DNA of 64,000 bases from Noviherbaspirillum malthae (GTDB lineage: Bacteria; Pseudomonadota; Gammaproteobacteria; Burkholderiales; Burkholderiaceae_D): positions 496,001 to 560,000 of the forward strand of contig NZ_JACYXF010000002.1 of assembly GCF_015352985.1 (NCBI RefSeq), written 5' to 3'. Below the pieces are notes generated by a model. It made no database searches and was not told the DNA's origin. It saw only the letters and a program-made list of their open reading frames with translations. Of the stretch, positions 51,540-60,681 are shown piece after piece (position 1 is the first letter of the stretch; the number at the start of each line of letters is the position of its first letter). Both the position numbers and the translations under genes were made by a program.

Positions 51540-52421
51540 ATGTTGTCAACTCAAGCATCCGATGTCCGCACCGACTCAACAACGTCAGCACTACATTCGT
51601 CTTCCGTCGAAGCGGGTTGGCAACGCCAGGGCAAGCTTTGGTCCAACTTGAAGGAACTGTGTGATGTGTTGCGCATTCCCTCTGCGGCCATTCATACCGA
51701 TGAGGAACTGCTGTTTCAGCATGTACAGTTCAAGACCGGCCAGCGTATTCACACCATCGGCCAACCGTTCGACACACTGTATATCGTTCATTCCGGCTTC
51801 CTGAAAACCGTGCTGATCGATGAGTTCGGCAATGAGCAGGTGCTGAGTTTCCCGATGAAAGGCGACCTGTTCGGCGTGGATGGCATCCATACCAAGCGTT
51901 ATGCTTCCGAGGCCGTCGCCCTGTCCAATTGCGACCTGATCCTCTTGCCGTTCAAGAAGCTGACAGCACTTGGACGCGCACATGTGGAGTTCGAACACGC
52001 GATGTACAGCGTCATGAGCCGCGAACTGGTGCGCGAGCAGGCAATGGTCAGCATGCTCGGTGCGCTCAGCGCCGAAGCCAGGGTGGCGCGTTTCCTCGTC
52101 AATCTGTCCGAGCGCTATGCCGACATGGGCTATTCCAGCAAGCTGTTCAATCTCCGCATGACCCGCCATGAAATCGGCAGTTATCTCGGCCTGACCCTGG
52201 AAACGGTGAGCCGCACACTGTCCGCATTCAACGAGATCGGCCTGATCACAGTCGACCAGCGTTCCATTGGCATCAAGGATGTCGAGGCATTGCGCACCTT
52301 GCGCCGTTTGCCCCCTTCGAGTTCGAGGGCAAAGCAGGTTGCTGCAAAGAAGTCCAAAGCCGCCACTCAGCAAAACGACCAGTCCGATCCGGATTGGGGT
52401 ACCCAGTTGGCCAGCGCCTGA
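51540..52421 (+). CDS. Crp/Fnr-family transcription regulator without Fnr Cys cluster
   Basis: 293 residues from ATG 51540 (MLSTQASDVRTD), with AGGAG 6 bases before; an ATG two codons earlier overlaps that site. Cyclic-nucleotide-binding-like beta-roll about 60-160 (FKTGQRIHTIGQPFDTLYIVHSGFLKT; GDLFGVDG), dimer helix, then HTH with MTRHEIGSYLGLTLETVSRTLSAFNEIGLI; E-x2-S-R is the Fnr type, predicting TTGAT-like half-sites. The N-terminal Cys cluster of Fnr is absent. A basic/Gln tail (residues 260-293) is unusual. A terminator follows. Confidence 0.9.
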   Translation: MLSTQASDVRTDSTTSALHSSSVEAGWQRQGKLWSNLKELCDVLRIPSAAIHTDEELLFQHVQFKTGQRIHTIGQPFDTLYIVHSGFLKTVLIDEFGNEQVLSFPMKGDLFGVDGIHTKRYASEAVALSNCDLILLPFKKLTALGRAHVEFEHAMYSVMSRELVREQAMVSMLGALSAEARVARFLVNLSERYADMGYSSKLFNLRMTRHEIGSYLGLTLETVSRTLSAFNEIGLITVDQRSIGIKDVEALRTLRRLPPSSSRAKQVAAKKSKAATQQNDQSDPDWGTQLASA

Positions 52422-52449
52422 TCTTCCCGCCGCATCCAGGCCGCAAAGT

Positions 52450-52478
52450 AAAAAGCCCGTCTTGCGACGGGCTTTTTT
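52450..52478. terminator. Bidirectional terminator (Crp/Fnr gene and phasin gene)
   Basis: Perfect 12-bp stem AAAAAGCCCGTC / GACGGGCTTTTT (52450-52461/52466-52477), loop TTGC, further T. 28 bases after the Crp/Fnr stop, and downstream of the convergent phasin gene. Confidence 0.92.
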
Positions 52479-52583
52479 GCTTCGGATGGATCAGAAACGA
52501 TTGCCTGTCGGCAGATACAGAACTCGTTCACTCACGGGAGACTGCCCTGCCCGGACAATCCGGCCTTCAGGTCGAATTGCTGC

Positions 52584-53294
52584 TTACTTTTTCTTGCCGC
52601 CCGGGGCTGTCCCGTGTTTGCGCTCGGCATTCGATGCGAATGCCTCGGCCGCAGATTCACCTGCCTGCGCGGCAGCGCTCACACCGGCGTCGGCCGCCGA
52701 TGCGATGCCGCTTTCAGCGCTTTCCGCAATATTGCGAGCAGCGCCGGCAGTCCCATTGACATAGCGTGAAGTCTGCTGCGCGGCCGAGCCGACGGCATCG
52801 TTGAATGTCGACAGGTTACGCTGAGCGAGAGAACTGGCTTCCTTGAACGCATTCTGCCAAACCGAAAACAGGCTCGTCACCGGATTCGGATTGAAAGCAG
52901 TGTCGCCAGCAGGCTGCGTTACGGAAGTATCGGCCTGAGATTTGAAGCCGCTTGTCGTCTGACTGCGCATTTGCTCGACATAATCCTGCACGCCCTTGCC
53001 AAGCTCGCTTTGCATTTCCACGACAATGCGGACCAGTTCGCGCTGGTAATTGACGGCCTGGTCGGAGTTGCGCGCCGCCATGCCGGACTGCCAAGCCGCG
53101 CCGATCGAGGCAGGGTCCTTGGCCTGGGTAAATGCCTCGGCAAAATTGAGTTGCTCATTGACGGCGCGCTGTGCTGCGCCTCTGACAACCTGGTCAATCT
53201 TCTCGGTGCTCGAAAAAATCGTGTCGAGAAAGCGTCGTGAAGCTTCGATTTGAGTCTGATACATGCCCAAGAAGGGATTTGCCATGTTTTGCAT
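52584..53294 (-). CDS. Phasin family protein (polyhydroxyalkanoate granule protein)
   Basis: 236 residues, AGGAA 6 bases before ATG 53294. Phasin_2 type amphipathic N-terminal half (NPFLGMYQTQIEASRRFLDTIFSSTEKID... RELVRIVVEMQ), then an Ala/Ser-rich tail (NGTAGAARNIAESAESGIASAADAGVSAAAQAGESAAEAF) and a basic end HGTAPGGKKK as in PHA phasins. It coats PHB granules. Downstream of and co-directional with phaB (157 bases apart). Confidence 0.9.
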   Translation of the reverse strand: MQNMANPFLGMYQTQIEASRRFLDTIFSSTEKIDQVVRGAAQRAVNEQLNFAEAFTQAKDPASIGAAWQSGMAARNSDQAVNYQRELVRIVVEMQSELGKGVQDYVEQMRSQTTSGFKSQADTSVTQPAGDTAFNPNPVTSLFSVWQNAFKEASSLAQRNLSTFNDAVGSAAQQTSRYVNGTAGAARNIAESAESGIASAADAGVSAAAQAGESAAEAFASNAERKHGTAPGGKKK

Positions 53295-53451
53295 TTGTCG
53301 TTCCTGAGATAAGCAAGAAAAGGAGAACCTTTACGGTCAGCGCTATTCTCTGTGGATTCCGCAGCCGACGGACTTGGCCATGCACCGTGCTTGAGCCACG
53401 TCAATCGCATGTCGATGCCTTTTCGCGCTCGGCTGCCGGCTTCCGCATACG

Positions 53452-54198
53452 TCAGTACATGTGCTGTCCGCCGTTGATCGCGATATTCGCTCCGGTCAGG
53501 AAACCGGCCTCTTCCGAACACAGGTAAGCGACAAGGCCGGCCACTTCTTCCGGCTTGCCCAAGCGTCCGACAGGAATCTGCGGAAGAATTTTTTCCTGGA
53601 GGATCTCGTTCGGAATCTGCATCACCATCTTGGTACTCAGATACCCCGGAGAAACGGTATTGACCGTAATGCCCTTGTTGGCGACTTCCAGCGCCAGCGC
53701 CTTGGTGAATCCATGCACGCCGGCCTTGGCTGCGGAATAATTGGTCTGGCCGAAAGCACCCTTCTGCGCATTGACCGACGCAATATTGATGATGCGGCCC
53801 CACTGGTTTTCCAGCATGCCATGCATCACGAGCTTGCTCATGTTGAAGACGCTGTCCAGATTGGTCCTGCGAACGGCGAGCCAATCCTCGTGCGACAGTT
53901 TTCGCAGGGTCGCATCGCGTGTAATACCGGCATTGTTGACAAGAACATCGATCCGTCCAACGTCCCGCAAGATCTGCATGACGCCGGCTTCGCAGGAAGA
54001 CATGTCGGAAACGTCGAGGCAGGCCGCGGCAAAATCGTAGCCTTCGCCCTTGCGTTCGCTCAGCCACGCCTTGGCGTCGGTATTGGAGGGTGAGTAGGTA
54101 GCGACCACCTGAAAACCGGACCGGTCAAGCTTCTTGCAGATCGCTTCTCCCAGTCCGCCCATGCCACCTGTGACAACTGCTACGCGCTTGGTATCCAT
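53452..54198 (-). CDS. phaB: Acetoacetyl-CoA reductase
   Basis: 248 residues from ATG 54198 (MDTKRVAVVTGGMGGLGEA), AAGGAG 5 bases before. Short-chain dehydrogenase: TGGMGGLG NADPH motif, NNAGIT, catalytic Ser-Tyr-Lys in IINIASVNAQKG and YSAAKAG, and the typical SPGYLSTKMV and end ANIAINGGQHMY. Reduces acetoacetyl-CoA to R-3-hydroxybutyryl-CoA for PHB. The phaC synthase and phaA thiolase are not in this window. Confidence 0.93.
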   Translation of the reverse strand: MDTKRVAVVTGGMGGLGEAICKKLDRSGFQVVATYSPSNTDAKAWLSERKGEGYDFAAACLDVSDMSSCEAGVMQILRDVGRIDVLVNNAGITRDATLRKLSHEDWLAVRRTNLDSVFNMSKLVMHGMLENQWGRIINIASVNAQKGAFGQTNYSAAKAGVHGFTKALALEVANKGITVNTVSPGYLSTKMVMQIPNEILQEKILPQIPVGRLGKPEEVAGLVAYLCSEEAGFLTGANIAINGGQHMY

Positions 54199-54445
54199 GG
54201 CGTCTCCTTGCATTCGTATAGGTGTTGTCGATGCTTCCAGCTTGCCGTTCCCGTGTGCATGTGTGCAGTTATGCGCACATCGCTCGCAGCACCTGTCAAC
54301 CGGACGAGACAGATCCGGTCCGATCGATCGGAAACCGGACGAAGCCGGGCTTGCATCGGAAGAGTTTGCAGACAGGTTGGATTGACGGTCCTGTGTTTGG
54401 TTTCGCACCGATCATGCCGCCCTCTTCGGTTCGGCAGCTTGCACT

Positions 54446-54919
54446 CTAATCGCCGAGAAGTTCGGGAGCGATCGTCTGCGTGTCCTTCAGGGTCTGCAGC
54501 ACGATGTTGGACCGGATGTCCAGCACCCCGCTCGTCCTGTACAGCTTTTCGAGCACGAATGCCGAAAAATGCTTGAGGCTGCGCGCCCTCACCCTGAGCA
54601 GGTAATTGGCTTCGCCGGTAATGATGAAGGAACCGACGACTTCCGGCCATGCCTGCAGTGATGCAGAAAAATTCTCATGCCAGTGCTCGACGTCGCGGCG
54701 CATGGTGACCTGAACAAAGGCATCGACTTCCAAGCCCAGCGCAGCCGGATTCAGGATCGCACTGTAACGGCTGATCATGCCTGCTTCCTCCAGCAGACGT
54801 ACCCTGCGCAAACATGAGGACGGCGACAGAAAGACCTTCTCGGCAAGCTCAAGATTGCTCATCCGCCCATCGGTCTGCAGCAGATTGAGAAGCTTGATGT
54901 CAATGGCGTCCAGAGTCAT
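54446..54919 (-). CDS. kynR: Lrp/AsnC-family regulator, probable KynR
   Basis: 157 residues. N-terminal HTH (LDAIDIKLLNLLQTDGRMSNLELAEKVFLSPSSCLRRVRLLEEAGMI), C-terminal RAM/AsnC ligand domain (VQVTMRRDVEHW...EVVGSFIITGEANYLLRVRA). Divergent from kynBUA, the arrangement of kynR in pseudomonads and Burkholderia; kynurenine-responsive activation is inferred from that. Symmetric sequences lie in the shared promoter. Confidence 0.85.
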   Translation of the reverse strand: MTLDAIDIKLLNLLQTDGRMSNLELAEKVFLSPSSCLRRVRLLEEAGMISRYSAILNPAALGLEVDAFVQVTMRRDVEHWHENFSASLQAWPEVVGSFIITGEANYLLRVRARSLKHFSAFVLEKLYRTSGVLDIRSNIVLQTLKDTQTIAPELLGD

Positions 54920-54969
54920 TCGAATATCTCTTCATAAATTTCTATTTTGGTGAAATTTAATTCTATCTT

Positions 54970-55005
54970 GAAGCAAAAGCTTCGTCGATTTTGAAGAAAA
55001 AATCG
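54970..55005. promoter_or_regulatory. Tandem dyads in kynR-kynB promoter region
   Basis: GAAGC-AAAA-GCTTC (54970-54983) and CGATTTT-GAAGAA-AAAATCG (54986-55005), both perfect, in the A/T-rich 127-base divergent spacer. Candidate Lrp-type operator sites. Confidence 0.5.
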
Positions 55006-55046
55006 GTTCGCAGCGTCATAAAATGCACAGACCATCTACCGAGAAC

Positions 55047-55700
55047 ATGCAAATGCCCACCTCCACCTTGCTATGGGACATCAGTCCCACGCTTTCCACG
55101 GCGATACCGGTCTGGCCGGGCGATACGGCCTACAGCGCCGAGCCGACCTGGAAGATCGAGCATGGCTGCCCGGTCCATGTCAGCCGGATCACCATGTCGA
55201 CCCATACCGGCTCCCATTGCGATGCGCCGTCCCACTACGACCCGGCAGGCGAAGCCATCGACGCGGTGGCGCTGGACCCCTATCTCGGCCCCTGCCGCGT
55301 GATCGACTGCATCGGTGTGAAGCGCGTCGAGCCGCATCATGTGGAGCGGGCTCTGGAGAACTGTCCACCGCGTGTGCTGCTGCGCACCTACGCCAAGGCA
55401 CCGCAGGACCGCTGGGACTCCGGGTTCGCCGGCGTTGCTTCCGAGACCATTGCACTGCTCGCCCGCCATGCCGCGGTGCTGGTGGGCATAGACACGCCTT
55501 CGCTGGACCCCCAGGAATCGAAAACCATGGATGCCCACCACGCTGTCCGCGCCGCCCGCATCGCCATACTCGAAGGCATCGTGCTGGATGACGTTGCGCC
55601 CGGCGACTATGAACTGATTGCCTTGCCCCTGAAACTTGCCGGCCTGGATGCCAGCCCGGTACGCGCCGTGTTAAGGCGCTTGAAAGGAGATTTCGAATGA
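55047..55700 (+). CDS. kynB: Kynurenine formamidase
   Basis: 217 residues from ATG 55047 ([14 protein letters not shown]); ATG 55053 is an equal alternative. Cyclase-family metal enzyme: the zinc motif [13 protein letters not shown] (H-x3-H-x-D-x3-H) at about 59-71, WPGD at about 24-27 and the central GIDTPSLDP. Hydrolyses N-formylkynurenine to kynurenine. Its stop overlaps kynU by four bases. Confidence 0.94.
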   Translation: MQMPTSTLLWDISPTLSTAIPVWPGDTAYSAEPTWKIEHGCPVHVSRITMSTHTGSHCDAPSHYDPAGEAIDAVALDPYLGPCRVIDCIGVKRVEPHHVERALENCPPRVLLRTYAKAPQDRWDSGFAGVASETIALLARHAAVLVGIDTPSLDPQESKTMDAHHAVRAARIAILEGIVLDDVAPGDYELIALPLKLAGLDASPVRAVLRRLKGDFE

Positions 55701-56947
55701 TGTTGCGTTCCGACTGTACCGCCATGGATGCCGGCGACCCGCTGCGCGCCCTGCGCGACCGGTTTGCCTTGCCGTCCGGCGTCATCTACCTCGACGGCAA
55801 TTCGCTGGGCGCGCGCCCGAAAAGCGCGCTCGACCGCGCAAGGCAGGTGGTAGAAGCGGAATGGGGCAATGACCTGATTCGCAGCTGGAACAAGGCAGGA
55901 TGGTTCGACCTGCCCGCGCGCCTGGGAGCGAAGCTTGCTCCGCTGATCGGCGCCAAGCCGGATGAGGTGGTGGTGACCGATTCCACTTCCGTTAACCTCT
56001 TCAAGGCACTCGCCGCGGCGCTGCATCGGCAGGAGGAATTGCGTCCGCAGGACAAACGCAGAGTCATCGTTACCGAGCGCGCCAACTTCCCGACCGATGT
56101 CTATATCGCTCAGGGCCTTACCTCGTGGCTGGACCGCGGCTACGAAATCAAACTGATCGATTCGCATGAGCAGCTGCCGCAGGCAATCGACGAGACAACC
56201 GCTGTCGTCATGCTCACCCATGTCAATTACCGTACCGGGCGCATGCACGACATGCGGGAAGTCACGGCATTGGCCCATGCGCGCGGCGCGCTGATGCTGT
56301 GGGACCTCGCGCACTCGGCCGGCGCTGTCCCTGTTGACCTGAACGGGGCCGATGCCGACTTTGCAGTCGGCTGCACCTACAAATACCTCAACGGCGGCCC
56401 CGGCGCACCGGCATTCATCTGGGTGCCTGCACGCCATCAGGAAGCATTCCGCCAGCCTCTCTCCGGATGGTGGTCACATGCGAGTCCGTTCACGATGCAG
56501 TCCACGTTCGAGCCGATCGAAGGAATACGGCGCGCACTGTGCGGCACCCAGCCCATCGTCTCGCTTGCAATGGTCGAATGCGGCCTCGAGATCTTCATGC
56601 AGACTTCAATGGGAGCGATCCGCACGAAGTCGCTGGCGCTCACCGACCTGTTCATCGAACTGGTCGAGACGCGCTGCAGCCGCCACCCGCTGGAGCTGGT
56701 CACACCACGAGACCATGCGCAGCGCGGCAGCCAGGTCAGTATCGCGCATCCGCACGGCTATGCAGTCATGCAGGCGCTGATCGAACGCGGCGTCATCGGC
56801 GACTATCGCGAACCGCATATCATGCGCTTCGGCTTCACGCCCCTCTACACCAGCTTTGCCGATGTCTGGGATGCGGTCGACACGCTTGCCGACATCCTCG
56901 ACCGCGAACAATACGACCTGCACGCCAAGCGCGACGCGGTCACTTGA
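55697..56947 (+). CDS. kynU: Kynureninase
   Basis: 416 residues. PLP enzyme (aminotransferase class V fold): [11 protein letters not shown] (about 32-42), [25 protein letters not shown] and the PLP Lys in [15 protein letters not shown]. Splits kynurenine into anthranilate and alanine. Translationally coupled to kynB (ATGA); the kynA reading begins at or just after its stop. Confidence 0.95.
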   Translation: MMLRSDCTAMDAGDPLRALRDRFALPSGVIYLDGNSLGARPKSALDRARQVVEAEWGNDLIRSWNKAGWFDLPARLGAKLAPLIGAKPDEVVVTDSTSVNLFKALAAALHRQEELRPQDKRRVIVTERANFPTDVYIAQGLTSWLDRGYEIKLIDSHEQLPQAIDETTAVVMLTHVNYRTGRMHDMREVTALAHARGALMLWDLAHSAGAVPVDLNGADADFAVGCTYKYLNGGPGAPAFIWVPARHQEAFRQPLSGWWSHASPFTMQSTFEPIEGIRRALCGTQPIVSLAMVECGLEIFMQTSMGAIRTKSLALTDLFIELVETRCSRHPLELVTPRDHAQRGSQVSIAHPHGYAVMQALIERGVIGDYREPHIMRFGFTPLYTSFADVWDAVDTLADILDREQYDLHAKRDAVT

Positions 56948-56958
56948 TGGAGACAGGA

Positions 56959-57804
56959 ATGGAAAAGGAAAAAGACAAGGATTCCGCATCCTGGCACGGC
57001 GCCAGAATGGATTTCAGCACCACGATGAGCTACGGCGACTATCTCGGCCTTGACCAGATTCTCTCCGCCCAGCATCCGCGCTCACCGGACCACAACGAGA
57101 TGCTGTTCATCGTTCAGCACCAGACGAGCGAACTGTGGATGAAGCTGATGCTGCATGAACTGCAGGGCGCGCGGCGCCAGATGCATCAGGGCGATTTGCC
57201 GCCGGCATTCAAGATGCTCGCGCGGGTGGCGCGCATCATGGATCAGCTGGTGCATGCCTGGGATGTGCTGGCTACCATGACGCCGCCCGAATACACGGCG
57301 ATCCGTCCTTACCTCGGCCAGTCCTCCGGCTTCCAGTCGTTCCAGTACCGCGAGATCGAATTCATCCTCGGGAACAAGAATCCGGCCATGCTTAACGTGC
57401 ACTCGACCTCGCCGGAAGCCCATGCACGGCTCGATGCCGCCCTGCGCGCGCCGTCCATTTACGACGAAGCGATCCTGGTCATGGCGCGTGCCGGCCTGCC
57501 GATCGACGAAGCCAGATTGAATGCCGACTGGACCAGGCCGACAGCCGCCGACGAGTCGGTCAAGGCCGCCTGGCTGGAGGTGTATCGCAATCCGTCCAAG
57601 CATTGGGCGCTGTATGAACTGGCCGAAAAGCTGGTCGACTTGGAAACCGCATTCCGCTACTGGCGCTTCCGCCACGTGACCACCGTCGAGCGCATCATCG
57701 GCTTCAAGACGGGCACCGGCGGAACCGCAGGCGCCAGCTATCTGAAGAAAATGCTGGAAGTCGTTCTCTTCCCCGAACTCTTCGCGCTGCGCACCGCTCT
57801 GTAG
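56959..57804 (+). CDS. kynA: Tryptophan 2,3-dioxygenase
   Basis: 281 residues from ATG 56959 ([14 protein letters not shown]), GGAG 6 bases before; ATG 56947 overlapping the kynU stop is also in frame. Heme enzyme: [20 protein letters not shown] (substrate pocket), [14 protein letters not shown] and the proximal heme His in [25 protein letters not shown] at the end. Opens the indole ring of tryptophan to N-formylkynurenine. Last gene of kynBUA. Confidence 0.96.
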   Translation: MEKEKDKDSASWHGARMDFSTTMSYGDYLGLDQILSAQHPRSPDHNEMLFIVQHQTSELWMKLMLHELQGARRQMHQGDLPPAFKMLARVARIMDQLVHAWDVLATMTPPEYTAIRPYLGQSSGFQSFQYREIEFILGNKNPAMLNVHSTSPEAHARLDAALRAPSIYDEAILVMARAGLPIDEARLNADWTRPTAADESVKAAWLEVYRNPSKHWALYELAEKLVDLETAFRYWRFRHVTTVERIIGFKTGTGGTAGASYLKKMLEVVLFPELFALRTAL

Positions 57805-57895
57805 TTCGAATCCCGGCCCGCGGCATGCGCCGCAATGGCAGGAACAGCAATGGAAACATATTGAAAATCAGGAGGATAGCGCGGCTGCAACAGGT

Positions 57896-57901
57896 ATAAT
57901 A
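57896..57901 (+). promoter_or_regulatory. -10 element, candidate min operon promoter
   Basis: A perfect TATAAT 163 bases before the minC start, in the kynA-minC spacer. No good -35 at 17 bases; possibly activator-dependent or not a promoter. Confidence 0.3.
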
Positions 57902-57975
57902 TGCCGCAAAGCACAGAGCGAGTGGTGAGCAATTGTTCAATGCGCTGCAGAGAAGTTCGCTTTCCCCCTCATGTT

Positions 57976-57998
57976 CGGGCCGCTTTCGACGCGGCCCG
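57976..57998. repeat. GC-rich hairpin in the minC leader
   Basis: CGGGCCGC (57976-57983), 7-base loop, GCGGCCCG (57991-57998): a perfect 8-bp stem without a T-run, 66 bases before minC. May affect leader RNA stability or be a weak terminator of kynA. Confidence 0.45.
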
Positions 57999-58063
57999 AT
58001 TCATTTGGCGGACCGGACGTTCTATTTTGCTCATGCAGGTTTCGCCATTACCGATACGCACCT

Positions 58064-58864
58064 ATGTCAAAGAACCAAGGCAGCAAGCCTTTCGAACTCA
58101 AGATTTCAACGGTCGTCGCCGTGTCGGCGATCCTGCGCACGACCGAGCTGGCCGCAATCGACGCGGCGTTGAAGCAGGCCACAGGCGGCGCCCCGGATTA
58201 TTTTGATCATGACCTGGTTGTAGTCGACGTCAGCGGCTGCGGACAAGACATCGGCGCTCTCGACTGGCCTGCCCTGACCTCGCTCTTTCGCAGTTACCAA
58301 CTCAATCTCGTCGCCGTTCGCGGTGCACCTTCGGAACTGCAGCCGCAGATCGTCGCTCACGGCTTGAGCATCGATACCCTCGCCCAGCCGCGCCAGGAAG
58401 CGCGGGAGGCTGAAGCGGTCACGATCCATGAAGCGGCCTCGCCCGCTGCACCGGTTGCGCAACCGACGCCCCCGGCTCCTGCCGCGACGGTGGCTCCCGT
58501 CGTGGAGCGTGTCGAAGTGCCGACCGCCATGCCGGCGATGATCGTCGATGTGCCGGTCCGCGCCGGGCAGCGCATCTATGCCCGCGGCTGCGACCTGATC
58601 GTCAATGCCATCGTCAACAATGGCGCCGAGCTGATCGCCGACGGCAGCATCCATGTCTATGCGCCGCTGCGCGGACGCGCGCTGGCCGGTGCCAGCGGCA
58701 ATGCCGGTGCCCGGATTTTCACCTTGAGCATGGAAGCCGAGCTGGTTTCCATTGCAGGTGTTTATCGCACGTTCGACGGCGGCTTATCCAAGGATCTGGC
58801 GAAACAGCCGGCTCAGGTCCGTCTTGAAGGCGACCGGATAGACATTCTGTCCATTCGCGCTTAG
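58064..58864 (+). CDS. minC: Septum site-determining protein MinC
   Basis: 266 residues from ATG 58064 (MSKNQGSKPFELKIST). N-terminal FtsZ-inhibiting domain (about 8-115), a long Pro/Ala-rich linker (about 125-175, ASPAAPVAQPTPPAPAATVAP), C-terminal beta-helix domain binding MinD (GQRIYARGCDLIVNAIVNNGAELIADGSIHVYAPLRGRALAGASGN region with R-G-R-A-L-A-G). The linker is longer than in E. coli. 25 bases before minD. Confidence 0.94.
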   Translation: MSKNQGSKPFELKISTVVAVSAILRTTELAAIDAALKQATGGAPDYFDHDLVVVDVSGCGQDIGALDWPALTSLFRSYQLNLVAVRGAPSELQPQIVAHGLSIDTLAQPRQEAREAEAVTIHEAASPAAPVAQPTPPAPAATVAPVVERVEVPTAMPAMIVDVPVRAGQRIYARGCDLIVNAIVNNGAELIADGSIHVYAPLRGRALAGASGNAGARIFTLSMEAELVSIAGVYRTFDGGLSKDLAKQPAQVRLEGDRIDILSIRA

Positions 58865-58889
58865 TCATTTGTCTATTAAGGAGTTTTTT

Positions 58890-59705
58890 GTGGCCAAAAT
58901 CGTTGTTGTAACGTCCGGCAAGGGAGGCGTCGGAAAAACCACCTCCAGCGCCAGCTTTGCATCCGGGCTCGCCTTGCGCGGACACAAGACCGCAGTGATC
59001 GATTTCGACGTCGGCCTGCGCAACCTGGATCTCATCATGGGCTGCGAACGCCGCGTCGTGTATGACCTGATCAACGTGATCAACAATGAAGCCACGCTGA
59101 ACCAGGCGCTGATCAAGGACAAGCACTGCGACAACCTGTTCGTCCTGCCCGCGTCCCAGACGCGCGACAAGGAAGCACTGACCGAAGCAGGCGTCGAACG
59201 CGTCCTCAACGAACTGGCGAAGATGGATTTCGAGTACATCGTCTGCGACTCGCCCGCCGGCATCGAGCATGGTGCCGTGATGGCGCTGACCTTCGCCGAC
59301 GAAGCCATCGTGGTGACCAATCCCGAAGTCTCGTCGGTGCGCGATTCGGACCGCATCCTCGGCATCATCCAGGCCAAGTCGCGCCGCGCGCTCAAGGGCG
59401 GCGAACCGGTCAAGGAGCATCTGCTGATCACGCGTTACGTGCCCAAGCGCGTCGAGGCGGGCGAAATGCTCTCCTACACAGACGTGCAGGAAATCCTGCG
59501 CATTCCGCTGATCGGCATCATCCCCGAGTCGGAATCGGTGCTGCACGCCTCCAACCAGGGCAATCCGGCGATCCACATAACCGGCTCGGATGTCTCCGAG
59601 GCTTACCAGGACGTGGTCGCACGCTTCCTTGGACATGAAGTGCCGCTGCGATTCACCGCATACGAAAAACCCGGCCTGTTCCAGAGACTTTTCAAAGGTA
59701 GGTGA
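58890..59705 (+). CDS. minD: Septum site-determining ATPase MinD
   Basis: 271 residues from GTG 58890 (AAGGAG 6 bases before); reads MAKIVVVTSGKGGVGKTT. Deviant Walker A GKGGVGKTT, DFDVGLRNLDLIMG, CDSPAGIE switch region, and the C-terminal amphipathic membrane-targeting helix KPGLFQRLFKG. Binds MinC and is displaced by MinE. 2 bases before minE. Confidence 0.97.
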   Translation: MAKIVVVTSGKGGVGKTTSSASFASGLALRGHKTAVIDFDVGLRNLDLIMGCERRVVYDLINVINNEATLNQALIKDKHCDNLFVLPASQTRDKEALTEAGVERVLNELAKMDFEYIVCDSPAGIEHGAVMALTFADEAIVVTNPEVSSVRDSDRILGIIQAKSRRALKGGEPVKEHLLITRYVPKRVEAGEMLSYTDVQEILRIPLIGIIPESESVLHASNQGNPAIHITGSDVSEAYQDVVARFLGHEVPLRFTAYEKPGLFQRLFKGR

Positions 59706-59707
59706 AC

Positions 59708-59971
59708 ATGGCGCTGCTCTCATTCCTCTTCAACAGCAAGCCCAAGACCGCGAGCGCTGCCAAGGAACGTCTGCAGGTCATCATCGCGCGCGAGCGCAAT
59801 GGCCGCGACGGCCCTGACTTCCTGCCGGCCCTGCACAAGGAATTGATCCAGGTGATCTCGAAGTATGCGAAGGTCAACGCCGACGACATCAAGATTTCTC
59901 TCGATCGCCAGGGCAACCTGGAAGTGCTCGATGTAAACGTCGTGCTGCCGGATGCTCCTCCAGCCAATTAA
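59708..59971 (+). CDS. minE: Cell division topological specificity factor MinE
   Basis: 87 residues from ATG 59708 (MALLSFLFNSKPKTAS). N-terminal anti-MinCD segment with membrane-binding ALLSFLF, KERLQVIIARER, then the dimerising domain ELIQVISKYAKVNADDIKISLDRQGNLEVLDVNVVL. Last gene of minCDE; hairpin at 59995. Confidence 0.95.
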   Translation: MALLSFLFNSKPKTASAAKERLQVIIARERNGRDGPDFLPALHKELIQVISKYAKVNADDIKISLDRQGNLEVLDVNVVLPDAPPAN

Positions 59972-59994
59972 GACGACGTGACTTTGAATATGGG

Positions 59995-60035
59995 CACTGC
60001 CTGACTAGCCTGCTTCCAGGACCGGTCAGGCAGTG
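59995..60035. terminator. Stem-loop after minE
   Basis: Perfect 11-bp stem CACTGCCTGAC / GTCAGGCAGTG (59995-60005/60025-60035), 19-base loop, no clear T-run. Between convergent genes, so a possible bidirectional transcript end. Confidence 0.6.
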
Positions 60036-60109
60036 ACTTACTGCATTGCAAGGCACACTGCCGGGCATCCGGACCGCCAAGCGGGCCGGAAGTCCAGCGA
60101 GCCCCCTCA

Positions 60110-60439
60110 TCAATGCAGCTGATGCTTCAGATCGGAAAGCTCGCGATGCGCCTGCATCACGACATCCCGCAGGCCGCTGTCCATTTCTTCCGGCGCATGC
60201 TCGCATGCGTCCTTCGCCCGATCCCCGATCTGCTCCAGGTCATCGATATATTGACGGATGCGGCTTTCATCCTGTGACTGCATCATGTCATTGGACTGCA
60301 TGATCCGCTGGTCCAGCAGCTGCATGCTGTCCTTTACCGCCATCGGAACACCGTTGGTCGATTCGCAACGCCGGGCGGCATCGTGAATGGTGCTTTCCAC
60401 TTGGCTCAACCGTTGCCGCAGTTCGTTGGTCTGCATCAT
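60110..60439 (-). CDS. Hypothetical helical protein
   Basis: 109 residues; AAGGAG 7 bases before ATG 60439. No signal peptide or membrane segment. Highly charged, predicted all-helical/coiled (RQRLSQVESTIHDAARRC; DESRIRQYIDDLEQIGDRAKDACEHA). A conserved type of small protein in related bacteria as far as I recall, but I do not recognise a named family. It is divergent from the gene at 60682. Confidence 0.6.
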   Translation of the reverse strand: MMQTNELRQRLSQVESTIHDAARRCESTNGVPMAVKDSMQLLDQRIMQSNDMMQSQDESRIRQYIDDLEQIGDRAKDACEHAPEEMDSGLRDVVMQAHRELSDLKHQLH

Positions 60440-60681
60440 GGTGCGTCTCCTTTCAATGAAGATTGTCTAAGACAAGGCCTAGTTGGATAAGCCCCCTCCG
60501 TCCGAGTTCCAATGGCATTGGAGCAAGTCCGGGCTTGCAAGGAGCGCTGGCCATCGCTCTTCGCTACGCAATTTGCGTCGGCCTGAAAGAACTCAATAGA
60601 TGACAATTTGTCAAAATTTCGACACTCTTCGTCACCATGACAAAACCACTGTAACGTCCTGTTCAATTGCTGGAGACAATC

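Noticed and set aside
54320..54331. CCGATCGATCGG palindrome between phaB and kynR
   Set aside because: Short, made of GATC/CG repeats that are common by chance in this composition.
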